NCBI GenBank assembly: GCA_963575745.1
Contig: CAUYUJ010015688.1
Span: forward strand, 1 to 64,000
Length of the DNA stretch: 64,000 nucleotides
Reading direction: 5' to 3'
From: Prorocentrum cordatum
Taxonomy: Eukaryota; Sar; Dinophyceae; Prorocentrales; Prorocentraceae
Below the pieces are notes generated by a model that saw nothing but the letters and a program-made list of their open reading frames with translations, was not told the origin of the DNA and did not search any database. The translations under genes were made by a program, and so were the position numbers. Each line of letters opens with the position of its first letter. Position 1 is the stretch's first letter. Below are positions 21,190-32,825 of this stretch, in pieces.

Positions 21190-22090
21190 AGCACTTGGGG
21201 AACGCTGGAGAGCGCTTCTAGAGCGCCACGCCTCTCAGAAGCCTCTCCGACGCCTCCCCGACGCTTCTCAGACGCTTATCAGAAGCCTCTCAGAAGCCTC
21301 TCAGGGAGCCTCTCAGGGAGCCTCTCAGACGCCTCTCAGGGAGCGTCTGAGAGGCTCCCTGAGAAGCGTTTGAGAGGCTTCTGAGATGCTCCCTGAGACG
21401 CGTCTGAGGGGCATCTGAGAGGCGTCCGAGAGGCTCATTGAGAGGCGTCTGAGAGGCCACATGAGAGCGCCTGAGAGGCTTCCTGAGAGGCGTCTAAGAG
21501 GCTTCTGAGAGGCTCCCTGAGGCGTTTGAGGGGCTTCTGAGAGGCGTCTGAAAGGCTTCTGGGATGCGTATGAGAGGCGTTTGAGAGGCTCCCTGAGAGG
21601 CGTCTGAGAGGCTCCCTGAGAGGCTCCCTGTGAGGCGTCTGAGAGGCTTCCGAGACGCGTCCGAAAGGCTTCTGAGATGCGTCTGCGAGGAGTCTGAGAG
21701 GCGTCTGAGAAGCCCCCTGAGAGGCTTCTGAGAGGCGTCTGAGAGGCGTCTGAAATGCTAAGAGAGGCGTCTGGGATGCTCCCTGAGAGGCGCCTGAGAA
21801 GCGTCTGAGAGGCTTCTGAGAAGCGTCTGGGGGGCGTCCGAGAGGCGTCTGAGAGACTCCCTGAGAGGCTCCCTGGGAGGCGTCTGAGAAGCTTCTGAGA
21901 CGCGTCCGAAAGGCTTCTGGGAGGCGTCTGAGGTGCGTCTGAGAGATGTCTGAGAGGCTCACTGGGAGGCGTCTGAGAAGCTCCCTGAGAGGCTCCCTGA
22001 GAGGCTCCCTGAGAGGCGTGTGAGAGGCTCCCTGGGAGGCTTCTGAGAGGCTTCTGAGAGGCGTCTGAGAGGCGTCTGGGATGCTGGGCC
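21190..22090. repeat. GAGAGGCGTCT / GAGAGGCTTCT array
   Basis: About 900 bp of 11-12 bp units, beginning in one orientation (to about 21340) and then reversed (from about 21345), so the array is itself an inverted repeat. The 300-residue minus frame is a Ser/Leu/Arg-rich artefact. Confidence 0.88.
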
Positions 22091-22248
22091 CCGACGGGGC
22101 TGCGATGGGCCGGCCCGCGGCTCGAGGTCGCGGGAGAGGAAGGGGACGGGGGCGAGGGCGATGCGGATGAAGGCAAGGAGGGGGGGGGGGGGGGAGAGGA
22201 GGAGGAGTCCGACCTATTCTGAACCAAATTTAAAATAAGTCACTGCAC

Positions 22249-22850
22249 GACTCTAGGGTTCGCCCGACCTCAACGCGCTTTGCTGCGCAACGCCTCTCGT
22301 ATGCTATGCCAGCATAACATAGATTAGCACAAAGGCGAGTTCCACAGCATCTGGGTAACCGCAGCCTCTGGCGTGGCTGTCGCATAGCACCAGAGCGTGC
22401 CGAAACAACGCGATGCATGAAGATGGAGACAAATGTAGAACTGTGAATCGTATGCACTTCCTAGCTCCCCTCAGAAAATTGAAACCTATACTTATATTGT
22501 TTTTACAATGGAAAGTGCACATCAGAAACGAAGAATGACCATGCTATACTTTTTTTGCAATGGATTATTGCCATGGACACATCTTGCAAGAGCAGAATGT
22601 TAAGTGTATAATATTTTTCCAATGGAAAGTGCACATCGGAAACGAGGAATGATCAGGATTTTTTTTTTTTTTTTTTTTTTTGCAAAGGATGAAGCATGTT
22701 GAAAGGCAGAATGTTAAGGTTTTACTTTTTTGCTATATAAAATCGCTGGTTACATACGGGGTCGCGAACCGGGGCCGGGCACTTTGTATTGTAAAAATAG
22801 GGCTTTCTGATCGCATGATCAGGATATAGTATTTTTTGCAAGGGATGGAG
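22249..22850. repeat. right arm of the large inverted repeat
   Basis: Reverse complement of 18190-18830 (best match 22249-22395). It contains a T22 run near 22660, and ends with CTGATCGCATGATCAGG and 'tgcaagggatgg', which meet the 3' end of a broken gene. Frames from that gene run on into the arm. Confidence 0.82.
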
Positions 22851-24725
22851 GGGGTTGGTCGCGGAGGGGGAAACCGCAGGGTCCGCCCCCGCCGGCGCTG
22901 CCGCCGCGAACCCGCGCGGCTCGGCTGCCGCCCGCGCGTGGGCCCCGCGGCCCACCGTGGAGACGTCCACGTGGACTGGGTAGCGCGGGAACAGCGCCGC
23001 GTTTGCGGCAACCTTCGCCTCGCCCGGCCTGGGGTCAAGGTTCGGGGCCGCGATGGCGCAGTCCAGGGTGGGGCCCTCGACCGCGCGCCAGCAGGTCGGC
23101 TCCGGCGGCGCAGCGGGGGCGCCCCGCGCCATGGGCTCTTGAGCTCGTCGATGTCCATATTCAAATTCCCCGAGACCGCCCAGTCCAGCCCGCGCGCATT
23201 GACCGCGCGGAGGTCGGACCTCAGCTGGTGGACGGCGTCGCCGTCGTCGTCGTCCATGCCGACGGCGCGACCCAGGTGCACCGCGACGCCGATCAGGCCC
23301 CCTTCGCACCCCAGTGGGCACGAATGGCGGCCCTGTGACCGCGATGGCGTTGCGCGTGAGGAGCGCCGCCCCACCAGACACCTCCAGCGCCCCCGCAGCG
23401 AACTCAACTTGTCCCCGAGGGCCATGTGTTCCTGCGCCGCGAACAAGTCCCCGACAGGAGTGTCGGCGAGGTATTCCGTCAGCCCTCGCCCGCGGGAGAT
23501 ATTGACCGTGGTCAGCACTCCTCTGACGGTTCTCGCTTCGCCCGCCGTACTTGCTGATGCTGTAGCTCGTGTCATCATTGCTACAAAGAAGTAACCAAAC
23601 ATTAACCTGCCTTTTCCTGCCTTTGTGCGCCACTGGCTAGAAACTGCTGTCATCTTGCGCGCCAGTGTCCTGATGGCACGTTCGCCTTCAAGGGCCTCCA
23701 CCCCCGCTTCGCCGAGGCTGGTCCGCAACGTCTCGACGGGCGCCTCGTCCGCGGCGGACTTGAGACGCTTGGGGCCGGGTGCCTGCCCGCCAGCTTCGCC
23801 AGGGACAGCGCCGGGAGCAGGCCGAGTGCGCTCCTCAGCAGGGCCGGGCCAACGCCTTCTCGGCGAGCTTCGGGTGGCCCAGGACGCGCTCCGTGACCTC
23901 GCCCGTGGCGCCGAGCTCCTTGAGCAGTGCCGCCAGGCCCTCCAAGTTGAGGCCAGGGCCCTTCTCCACGGTGGTGTCCTTCTCGTCTGGCGGTTTGGGG
24001 ACCACGGCGTTGAGGTCCTGCATCTTCGCCTTCAGCTCCAGCTCCTCGACGCGCAGCGCCTTGCCCCGCTCGCGCTCGTCCTCGAGCTTCGGTGGCCGCC
24101 TCTTCGGCTTCGGCAGCCACCTCCTCCTGCTTGACGATCGCATCTTGCTTCGTCCTGAGCTTCCTCTGCAGCGCCGCCAGCTGGGTGAGGACAGGCTTCT
24201 TCGAACGGGCCTCCTCCAGCAGTTTGGGCCCCTGCTCGTCCAGCCTGCCAATGGTGTCCTTGACGTACTGCGAATGCGTCTGGATGCCCCGCAAGCTGCG
24301 CAGCTCCTCGTCGAACTGCGCCAGGGCTTTTCGTTGGCCTTCATCAGCGTCGTCCTCCTCAGTGGCCTTCGCCGCCTCGGAGAGCTGCCCCTTGCCTTTG
24401 TTGGCAACCCGCAACACTTTGATCTACCCCCGCGGCCTTGTTATCTCCTTTTGCATGGATCCTTGGGCGACCTGCAGGTAGCTCGGCCGAGCCCCGCCTC
24501 CCGTCCCACCAGCGGCACCTGGGCCGTTCGGCGGGCGGCGACGAAGGGCCTCTTCATCTCCACAAGCCCTCCCAAGCAAGGCTACGGACTTGCGACCCCG
24601 AAGACTGGCACTGCTTCTTCGCCCCGAACGTGGCTCACGGCATCCCGAACTTGGGCCCTCGCTCGTACTTGCAGAACTTGCAGTGCCAGTCGGGCGTCGG
24701 CTCGGTGCGGCCTCCACGCGCCATG
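22850..24725 (-). pseudogene. EEP-fold (endonuclease/exonuclease/phosphatase-like) protein, broken
   Basis: Reading on the minus strand from an ATG near 24724, the frame first shows a W-x-C-x2-C zinc-finger-like start (24640-24720). A coiled-coil-like charged stretch follows (24417-23835), then an EEP-like half: AQEHMALGDKL, GGAALLTRNAIAVTG, a VNARGLDWAVSGNLNMD stretch where the family has its GDxN motif (about 23145-23200), and a CWRAVEGPTLDCAI segment (about 23030-23095). These parts lie in different frames, with at least four frame changes, and the family Asp of GDxN is altered. Many dinoflagellate repetitive genes of this type exist; the role in retroelements would be DNA nicking. I infer a dead copy. 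The motif recognition is moderately sure; exact breakpoints are not. Confidence 0.55.
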
Positions 24726-25547
24726 ATCCCCCGCCCGTACCCACGAGGTATAGCGAAGCCAGCAACAAAGCCACAAACCACGTCGCGCGCGTGCTCACCT
24801 GCGGGCAGCAAGAGGCACCCATGGACCTGAGGCGGATCAGGCCCTGGCGATAAAAAGGTCGGAACTGGCCGCGGACTAGCGGTATCCGTTGTGCTCCAAG
24901 AAGGGAAAAACATGTTGAACCAAATTGGCTACGGAGGAGGAGGAAGAGGAGGAAGATAAGGAACGGCGAGGAGGGGGAGGGGGGAATCCGAGGAGGCGGG
25001 GGGGGCGAGGACAATGGCGGACCGCCTACAACAAGTCGGGGGTGCCTTCAAGCGGCGCCCGCTGCCATCCTGTCGCCCGCAACCTCGCTCCTCATCCTCC
25101 TCGCATTTCCTCTGCCTCCGCGCGGTCGTCTTCCCCTAGCAACCCTCGAGCGGCAAACCTCGCACGCCCCAAGTGCGGTCCAACACGAACCTTTGCCTCC
25201 GCCAGGTGCGCCTGCCCTAAACCGTTGGGACGTTTGATACCTCCGCGAGCCGCCGCAGGGGTGTCGACTTCACACGGCCGCCCAAGGACGGGCGTCCCCG
25301 ACGGTGGGAAACAACCTTTACTCCACGCCGCGCTTCTCCCGCCGATCCCCCCGTGTCCTCCCTCATTTGTCTTCCTTCTTCCCTCTTCCTCGTTCCTCGT
25401 GTCTCCTCCCCTTCCTCCCTCACTCCTCCAAGATGCAGCTTCCGGCTATAACTGATTTATCCGCCCTCTCGGTTGCACGAGCAAGCCTGAAATAATGAGA
25501 TGCGTATCGGGCAAGACCCGCATGCTGTGCTTTCTGCGTATATATAG
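24726..25547. other. GC-rich DNA without a recognisable gene
   Basis: Upstream of the broken EEP gene. Purine-rich GAGGAGGAAGAGG (24930-25010) reads as a polypyrimidine tract on the gene strand. 25330-25435 is CCTCCTC/TTCCTC-rich. Frames present are short and compositionally biased. Confidence 0.6.
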
Positions 25548-25880
25548 ATACAGAGAGATAAATGTACATATATGTATGTATGTATACATGTGTATGTATG
25601 TATACAGATATGTATGGATGTATGTAGGTAGGTAGGCAGGTTGGTACGTATGTGCACATATATATGTGTATAGGTGTATGTATGTATGTATGTATGTATG
25701 TAGGTAGGAAGGTAGGTAGGTAGGTAGGTAGGTAGGTAGGTAGGTATGTATGCATGTATATGTGTATACATACATACATACATACATACATACATACATA
25801 CATACATACATACATACATACATACATACATACATACATACATACACACATACATATATACATACATACATGTAGGTATC
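25548..25880. repeat. tetranucleotide microsatellite in inverted halves
   Basis: GTAT/GTAG repeats (about 25570-25765) are followed directly by CATA repeats (25766-25875), the reverse complement of GTAT-type repeats, so the two halves can pair. A short TA run follows. Confidence 0.92.
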
Positions 25881-26074
25881 CATGGCCATATATATATATA
25901 TATATACATGTGAGAGAGCGTGACCCACCGCCGCTTTACTGTGGAAAATGGCCGCACTTTTCCTCCAGAGCCCGGGGTTCCCCCCCCCTGCTGGAACCCC
26001 TCCCCTGCCCCGCCCCCTCCTCCCGGGCAACCCCCCCCCCCTTCCCTAACCCCCCCCTCTCTCCCCCCCCTCCC

Positions 26075-27035
26075 CCTCGAAAGCCGGGGGGGGTCACTAC
26101 CGGTTCGAACCCCCCCCCCCCCTACAACCCCCCCCCTCCTCGAAAACAGGAGGGGGGGTCACTACCGGTTCGAGCCCCTCCCCACCCTCCCCCACTCACC
26201 GCCAGCAAACGACTCCCGGTCCCTACTACCGTCCGCACCACATCCCCCGCTGTTGTTCCCAGCGCCACTGTCCTCACCACCACTGTCCCCGCTGCCTCCA
26301 CCACCGTCCCTACTCTCCCCACCAGTGACCCCCACCACTGTCGCACTGTCCCCACTGTCCCCACCACTGTTCCCACCAGGGCTCCACTCTCCCCACTTTC
26401 TCCACGGCCCCAACCACTGCCCGACTATCCCCACTGTCCCCACTGTCCCACTGACTCCTCTGCTGTCCCACTAAGCTGTCCCACTGTTCCCACCACTGTC
26501 CCCACTGTTCGCACCACTGTCCCCACTGTACCTCTGTCCCATTGTCCCACCGCCGTCCTCGCCACCGCCTTCACCACTGTCCCCACCACTGTACCCTCTA
26601 CTTTCCCACTGTTTCCACCTCATTCCCACTGTCCCCACACCACTGTCCCCACCACCACCGTCCCCACCACTGTCCACTGTCCCTACTGTTCCCGCCATTG
26701 TCCTCACCACTGTCCCCACCACTACCGTCCCCACCACTGTCCCACTGTCCCCACCACTGTCCCGCTGTCCCCTCACCACTGTCCCCATCCCCACCGTCCC
26801 CACCATTGTCCGCACCCCCCCCATCGGTTTTCGAGGGGGGGGGGGGGTTCAAACCGGTAGTGACCCTCCCCCCGGTTTTCGAGGGGGAGGGGGGGGGGGG
26901 TTCGAACCGGTGGTGACCCCCCCCCTTTTCATGATGAACGGGGGGGGGGGTCGAACCGGTAGTGACCCCCCCTCTGTTTTCTGGAGGGGGGGGGAGGGGT
27001 TCGAACCGGTAGTGACCCCCCCTCGGTTTTCCGCC
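26075..27035. repeat. minisatellite flanked by inverted monomers
   Basis: GGGTCACTACCGGTTCGAAC occurs at 26091 and 26156. Its reverse complement occurs at 26847, 26899, 26949 and 26999, each next to long C or G runs and a TTTTCGAGGGGG piece. Between them (26230-26815) is a CCCCACCACTGTCC minisatellite with roughly 40 degenerate copies. Repeat frames on either strand are not genes. Confidence 0.88.
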
Positions 27036-27119
27036 AGCAGCGGTAGAACACGCTCTTTCATACATGTGTATGTATGTATGTATATAAATATATACATATA
27101 TATGTACTAGAACCATCGC

Positions 27120-29265
27120 GCGCGCTTCGCGCGCGCTCAGGTTCCAGCCCAGGCCGGGGGGGCGCTGGACGATCTTGGACGTCGCTATCAAGCACAGGCG
27201 CGCGACGGCATCTGAGGAGCTTCTGGGGTGTTCCGCATGCTGCGTCAACTGGCTGTTGGAGGCACCTCTTGGGTGCTTCTTGGGGGGGCGTCTGAGGGTC
27301 CCTTGGGGGCATCGGTTCTGGAATCTGAAGCCGTCATTGGCCGTCTTGGCTGCGTGGAAGCCCGACTTGAGGCCACCTGCGGCCAGATTGAGGCAATCCG
27401 GAAGCCTCCCGGGGGCCTCCTGGAAGCAGTTTTGACGCATCGAGGGCACTCTTGGGCTATTTTAAAACCTCTTGGACGTCTCCTAGGGGCCTTTTGGGCC
27501 CTCGGGAAGCTTTTGGCGTCCTCGTCGGACCACTTGAGGGCCTCTTGCGGCCTCCTGTGGGTCTTTTGGAGGGAACGCTCTGCTGTTGGGTCGCGTTCCT
27601 CTTCTTGGGCCTCTCTTGAGGCTCTTGGGGCCCTCTCGGGCCGTCTTGGGCGCCTCAAGCACCGTCTTGGGGCCCTCGCGGGCCGTCTTGGGGCCCTCTT
27701 GGAGGCCTCTTCCTCTATATTGGAGCGGTATTGGAAGCCTCTTGGGCCGTCTTGGAGCATCGGGATGCCAAAAGGCCGAAAAAATTAAAACCCGTCAAAG
27801 CCCAATCGTAAAACAATGAGTTGTGCCTCTTGGGGCCACCTTGGGAGATCTCTTGGAACCTCGTCGGCCCTCTTGGGAGCTTCTTGGGGGCCTCTTGGAT
27901 CCGATTGGGGCTCTCTTGGGACTTCCCGAGAACCTCTCGGGGTAGAAAGCTCGGATTCTCGGTTCGTGCTTCCCTTCTTGGGCCTCTCTTGGGGCCGTCT
28001 TGGGGCCCTCTCGGGCCGTCTTGGGCGCCTCAGGCACCGCCTCGGGGCCCTCGTGGGCCGCCCAGGGCCCTCTTGGAAGCCTCTTCGGCTATCTTGGAGC
28101 TGTCTTGGAGGCCTCTTCCTCCTCCTCGTCCCCCTCCTCCTCCTCCTCCTCCCACTCCAGCTATCTCTCCTCCTGATCTTCCTCCTCCTCCTGCAGCGTG
28201 TTCCGGAAGGCTCCCGCCGGAACATGCTGTGCACAAGTGCTGTCACTGCTCCCGCCACCGTGCCTTGGGTGGTGGGTCGGAGGCCTCGTGGGTGTTGGTT
28301 TGGATCTCGTGGTTGGCCTGTCGGGGACGTCGTAAAGGCAATTTCGCAGCTTCTCGGTAGCCGTTTTGGGACCGTTGTGGGGCCTCCTCGGAGCTGTTTT
28401 GTGGCCTCTTTAGGCTTCGTTTGGGCCTCCTGGGTGCCTCTTGGGGGCCTTCTGGGGCCTCGAGGGCCGTCTTGGGCCTATCTTGGGCGTCCCGGAGCGG
28501 TTTTTCGGCGACTCGGGGCCCGCTTGGGCCGTCTTGGGAGCCTCTGGAGGCCCTCCTGGACTATTTTGGTCCTCCCCGGCCGCCCCGTCCTCCCAGCGGC
28601 GGCCTCCGAGGCCCAGGACGCGGAAACCCTGTAAAAACAAATGGAAAATGAGCTCCGGTACTCCCATGGAGGGTCGGGGCAGCTGTTTTCGGGCACCGGG
28701 CCTCCTGGGTGCCTCTTGGGCTGGGGCCTCTTGGGGCCACTTTGGGGCCTCCCGGGGCCCTGTGGAGGCGGGAGGCTCGAATTTCCGGTTCGCGGTTCCC
28801 CTCTTGGGGCCCTCTTGGGGCCGTCTTGAGCCTCTCTTCGCCCGTCTTGGGCGCGTCTTGGGCCGTCTTGGGGCCCTCCAGAGCCGTCTTGAGCCCCTCT
28901 TGGAGGCCTCTTGGGCTGTCTTGGGGCGTCCGCGGGGGGCCTTTGAGCCGTCGTGGAGCGTCGGAAAGCTGAAAAGGCGGGAAAGGCAAAATGTGTCCAA
29001 AACCTTCGTAAAATGAACGAGTTGGGCCTCTTGGGGCCCTTTGGGGGGGCCTCTTGGAGCGTCTTGGGGGCCTCTTTGGCCGTCTTGGGCTTATCTTGGG
29101 CCTCTTGGGGCCCTCTTGGCCCTCTTGGAGCCTGCTGGGCCTGCCGTGGAGCGCTCTTGGGGCACTCTTGGGCCGCCTGGGCTGCTCCAGGGAGGCTCCA
29201 GGCCCCCCCCGTCCCGCCATGGGGGGTCGAGGCACCTGTCCTGGAGCCCTGGCCTCGCCCCCCGG
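27120..29265. repeat. GGCCTCTTGG decamer field
   Basis: Over 2 kb of degenerate ten-base units (GGCCTCTTGG, GCCGTCTTGG, GGGCCCTCTT). It is divided into three sub-blocks by an A-rich joint of type GGCCGAAAAAATTAAAACCC (about 27770, 28620 and 28970). Translation in three frames gives monotonous L/G/P/S/W or R/P/K/A/Q repeats, so no gene is called. The same field, with the same joints, interrupts the retroelement at 59215-60045. Confidence 0.85.
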
Positions 29266-29276
29266 GATATGGTGTG

Positions 29277-29297
29277 ATATATATATAGATATATATC

Positions 29298-29330
<33 letters not shown>

Positions 29331-29340
29331 TATATAATAG

Positions 29341-29382
<42 letters not shown>

Positions 29383-29505
29383 TATATAAAATACTACAAT
29401 ATAATAATAATATAATAGAAATATAATAATAAATAAATACAAAATATATATATAATATATATATATATTATATATATATAATATATATATATATATCTAT
29501 GTGTG
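29277..29505. repeat. TA-rich dinucleotide repeat
   Basis: About 230 bp of (AT)n with a few A-rich interruptions, the most AT-rich stretch in the window. Confidence 0.95.
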
Positions 29506-29564
29506 TATCGAATGCCCTTCGGCCCATCCCGCCACCGTGCCTGGATTGTCGGTCATAGGCTCGT

Positions 29565-29808
29565 AGGTTGTTCGTTGGAATGTTTGCCTCTTGGGGCCCT
29601 CTTCAGAGGCCTCTTGGAGGACGCTTGGGGGTCTCCTGGGGCCTCTTGGGGACCTCTATGGGGACCTCCTGGGTCCCCATAGGGTCTTCCTGGGGCCGCC
29701 GGCTCAAAATGTCCATTAGGGGACCGAGAGACAGAGAGGGAGAGAGAGAGAAAGAGAGAGAGGGAGAGAGAATAATAGAGAGAGAGAGAGAGAGAAACAA
29801 AAAAAAGG

Positions 29809-29846
<38 letters not shown>

Positions 29847-30047
29847 GGCAACAAGAGAGAAACACAGAGGACACATGATAGATGCGCCTGGGAACACCTG
29901 GGAACGCTTGCGTTTTCCTTGCGCCTGGGAACGCCTGGAAACGCCTGGGAACGCTTGAGGAGCGCCGGGGAGCGGTTTGGGCGTCACAACGTTTCTGCTG
30001 TGGCCTCGGCAACGTTCGGTCTGTGGGAATTTAGGGGCTCTCCGAAA
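29565..30047. repeat. decamer remnants and GA microsatellite
   Basis: 29580-29690 is GGCCTCTTGG type, 29730-29870 is mostly (GA)n, and 29885-29960 is GCCTGGGAAC type. The latter is a variant of the CCTGGGAGCG family, and it leads into a worn module V. Confidence 0.85.
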
Positions 30048-30240
30048 CCCTAGCCGGCTTTAGTTTGGGAGGTCGCCTTCCTGTCGGCCGGGGTCGGGAA
30101 GATGGTGGAACTCTTGCGCTGTCGCCAGACTTGACCGGGTCGGCGAGACGCCCCCCCAATCAAGACTGCCGAAGGGGGGCCCATTAACTTGGACTGTCGG
30201 CCGCTGCGGGCGGAGAAACCCCAAACCCGAAACCCCACAT
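30048..30240. repeat. worn module V with decayed telomeric repeats
   Basis: Aligns with 19941-20134 (GGCTTTAGTTTGGGAGG, then CGCCCCCCCAATCAAG, then GCCGCTGCG). The flanking telomeric runs have become 'gaaaccctag' and 'aaccccaaacccgaaacccc'. It appears to be an older copy, 10 kb further from the end. Confidence 0.75.
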
Positions 30241-31204
30241 GCGCCCTTTTGGGAAACAGCGTCAGCTGCGCGCTGGAAGCCACACCTTGCACGAACTATG
30301 CCCCACATCTTGCACGAACTCTGCTCCGATCTTTCGCGCTCCAAGGTCAAGCCCGCCTTTAAAACCCGACGGAAACATCATGTGCGCGCCTGCTCTAACA
30401 GACGTTCGAAACCCGACGTTTCGCATGCCGCACAATGGCTCACCAATGCGCGTTCTGGGGCTTGGGGATAACAAAATGCAGCGGCCCGTGATCTAATGCA
30501 AACACATCTGATCTTCGCTAGAACAAAACAATTCTGCGCGCCGGTTTAGCGCACCCCACGGTGGACCAAAGACGTGCGCCAATCCATTCGAACAACGTCG
30601 TCAGAATGCACAGTGTCAATTGCTCGTCATGCCAGGACACCAATTTACAGTATGAAGGCTAACTCTTGCGGAAGGATCTAAGGCCAAGCAAGGATGATGG
30701 TAATAGGCGCGGCCGATGCTAACGAAAAAAATGGCGAGCTTCACGGCAATCGCGACACAAGTACATCCCACCCGTCGAGAGCAGGACTCTTGCTATTTTC
30801 AGCGCGGCATCCTGACACGCCGTTGCGGCGTGCATGGAGTAATCAAGTATCCACGTGCAGATCAGCACGGCGGCAGCAGTGAGGATGAGGAGGAACAGAG
30901 GAACATTCGAGGCCTGCCTCCCTCCGCGTCACTCCTCGGGGGGAAAAAGGAAGAGGGAAATTCCGGACCTTTCCCTGGAACAGGCGTCTCATCTTGAACT
31001 GTTTTTTGGCCCCGGGTCCCGGCGATAACCCCCAAAGGCCGAAAACTATGATGATTATTCGCTGCGTGGAGCTCCCCATATGTGCATATGTTCGCATGGA
31101 CCTGTCCGCCGTGAATGTCTAGGCGCCAGAGCGTTCGAATATAAACGGGTTTCAGTTGTGACGGTCTGGACATGAATCTAACTGCGAATGAATTGGAGTG
31201 CGTC
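30241..31204. other. about 960 bp without a recognisable gene
   Basis: Near-balanced base composition, a small CTTGCACGAACT duplication (30287 and 30309) and no long frame. Nothing in it resembles a known family to me. Confidence 0.6.
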
Positions 31205-31745
31205 TCTGCGCATGAGCCTGGGGCCTCCTGGGGCCTGCTGAAACCTACTGGGGCTTCCTGGGGTCTCCAGGAGCCTCTTGGGGCCTTCTGGGACCTCCTA
31301 GGGAGAATTCGTGCCCCAGGAGAGGCCCAATCTATAGCAACAGGGGTACATACAACACTGCGGATGAGAGCCACAGGAGAAGGGCAATGTATAGGAACGC
31401 GCGCAAAACACCAAAGAGTCGTGCCCCATAAGACGCCCAAGATATAGGAACATACGTAAAACATGTAGGATCGCTGTGTACACAGGAGAAGGACAATCTA
31501 TATAAACATACGTATAACATCAATGAATCGTGCTCCAAGTGAGGCCCAATCGATGGGACAATACGTAAAACACATAGGATTGGAGCCACTCCTGTTGCCT
31601 TCTGAGGCCTCCTGCTCCTGGGGCCTCTCGGGGCCTCCTGTTGCCTTCCGAAGCCTCCTGGCGCTTCACCTGGGGCCTCCCGTTGCTTCCTGAGGCCTTC
31701 ACGAGCTTCCTGGGGCCTCCTGGAGCCTCTTGGGACATCCTGTGA
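31205..31745. repeat. GGGGCCTCCT decamers around an approx. 110-bp repeat
   Basis: Decamer runs at 31215-31305 and 31595-31740 enclose two and a half units of about 110 bp starting CGTGCCCCA (31310, 31420, 31529) with inner half-units containing CACAGGAGAAGG. Confidence 0.8.
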
Positions 31746-32710
31746 CCTCTGGAGTTGCAGTCTTTATTTCCTCAGAGGACTAGTTACGTCTGACGAAATT
31801 CGTTCTGGTCGCAAGATGCCCGACATGGACGAAACATGAAAGTGCAAAAAGGTGTAACATCAATGTAATAAATTTGCAACATTTCCGCATGCGGAAATAT
31901 ACGCAAGGTTGCTATTCCGGAAAGGCCTTCAATGCTCGGCTTAGAGCGCTGCTGCCTCCTGCCAAACAACTCCTGGAGTGCGTTGCTGCCCGGGGGTGCT
32001 AGCCGCGCGGGCTCGAGGAAATGAACCCATCAATCATAATATATTGTGTCACTGTTTATAAGGGAGGAGGAAGCAGGAAAATAAATTGAATGTATAAATT
32101 GAGCACAGGGGTCAGAAGAAGAATTTGAATGTATGAATTGAGCACAGGGGTCTTCCCTCACAGAAGGGCGGAGAGGCATGCGTCATAGGTTTCGCCGCGT
32201 AGGGTCGATAAGCCATTGGGCCTCGCGGGTCTGCCCGTCACAAGAGTCCGCTTGTCAGAATCTAGAGTCCGCCTATAAGAGTCCGCCCGTGGCCGCCACC
32301 CCGCTTTTTACTTTTTGAGGGACGTGCTCCCCCCCCCCCCCCCCCCCCTCACCAGGGCACCGGGAAGGGGGGTGCTGGGCTGCTGGCCCCGAAGATATAA
32401 CCCATGTGGCAGGCTCGCGGAAAGGCAAAGCCGTCGCGTGTCATCTGCGCGGCCTCTGTTCCCCCGCGTCCTCGCCCTCCTCTTCCTCCTCCTCCTCCTC
32501 CTCCTCCTCCTCCTCCTCCTCCTCCTCCTCCTCCTAATCCATTTCCCCAAATTAAACTGAAACTTTATATTGTCTGAAACAGGCCATCTTGGGTGACATC
32601 ACATGCCCTGCCCTGTGTTGTCGCCGCCACTCGCCGCCACTCCTGGGTGACATCACATGCCCTGCCCTGTGTTGTCGCCGCGTCCTGGGTGACATCAGAT
32701 ACCCTCGATG
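31746..32710. other. gene-free spacer with simple repeats
   Basis: Contains a C25 run at about 32330-32348, (CCT)n at 32478-32536, and three copies of GGTGACATCACATGCCCTGC-type sequence (32594, 32646 and a shorter one at 32687). No gene recognised. Confidence 0.7.
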
Positions 32711-32825
32711 CATTTTCTCTCACCGCAAAGGGATCGCTGCGTCTTATAAGAAGCGAATCACCGTCGCCGCACCTCGCCCTAGCGCCCCCTACTCCCCGCC
32801 ACCGCGGGTCACCAAGGGATGATTT

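Noticed and set aside
26847-27020. GGTTCGAACC repeats look like the B box of tRNA genes or tRNA-derived SINEs.
   Set aside because: No A box, no acceptor or anticodon stem, and the motif sits in a palindromic G/C-run monomer; coincidence is likelier.
27228-29288. Several plus and minus frames with LGPSW- or PRRPKR-like repeats.
   Set aside because: Decamer repeats translate this way in any frame; no domain or start is evident.
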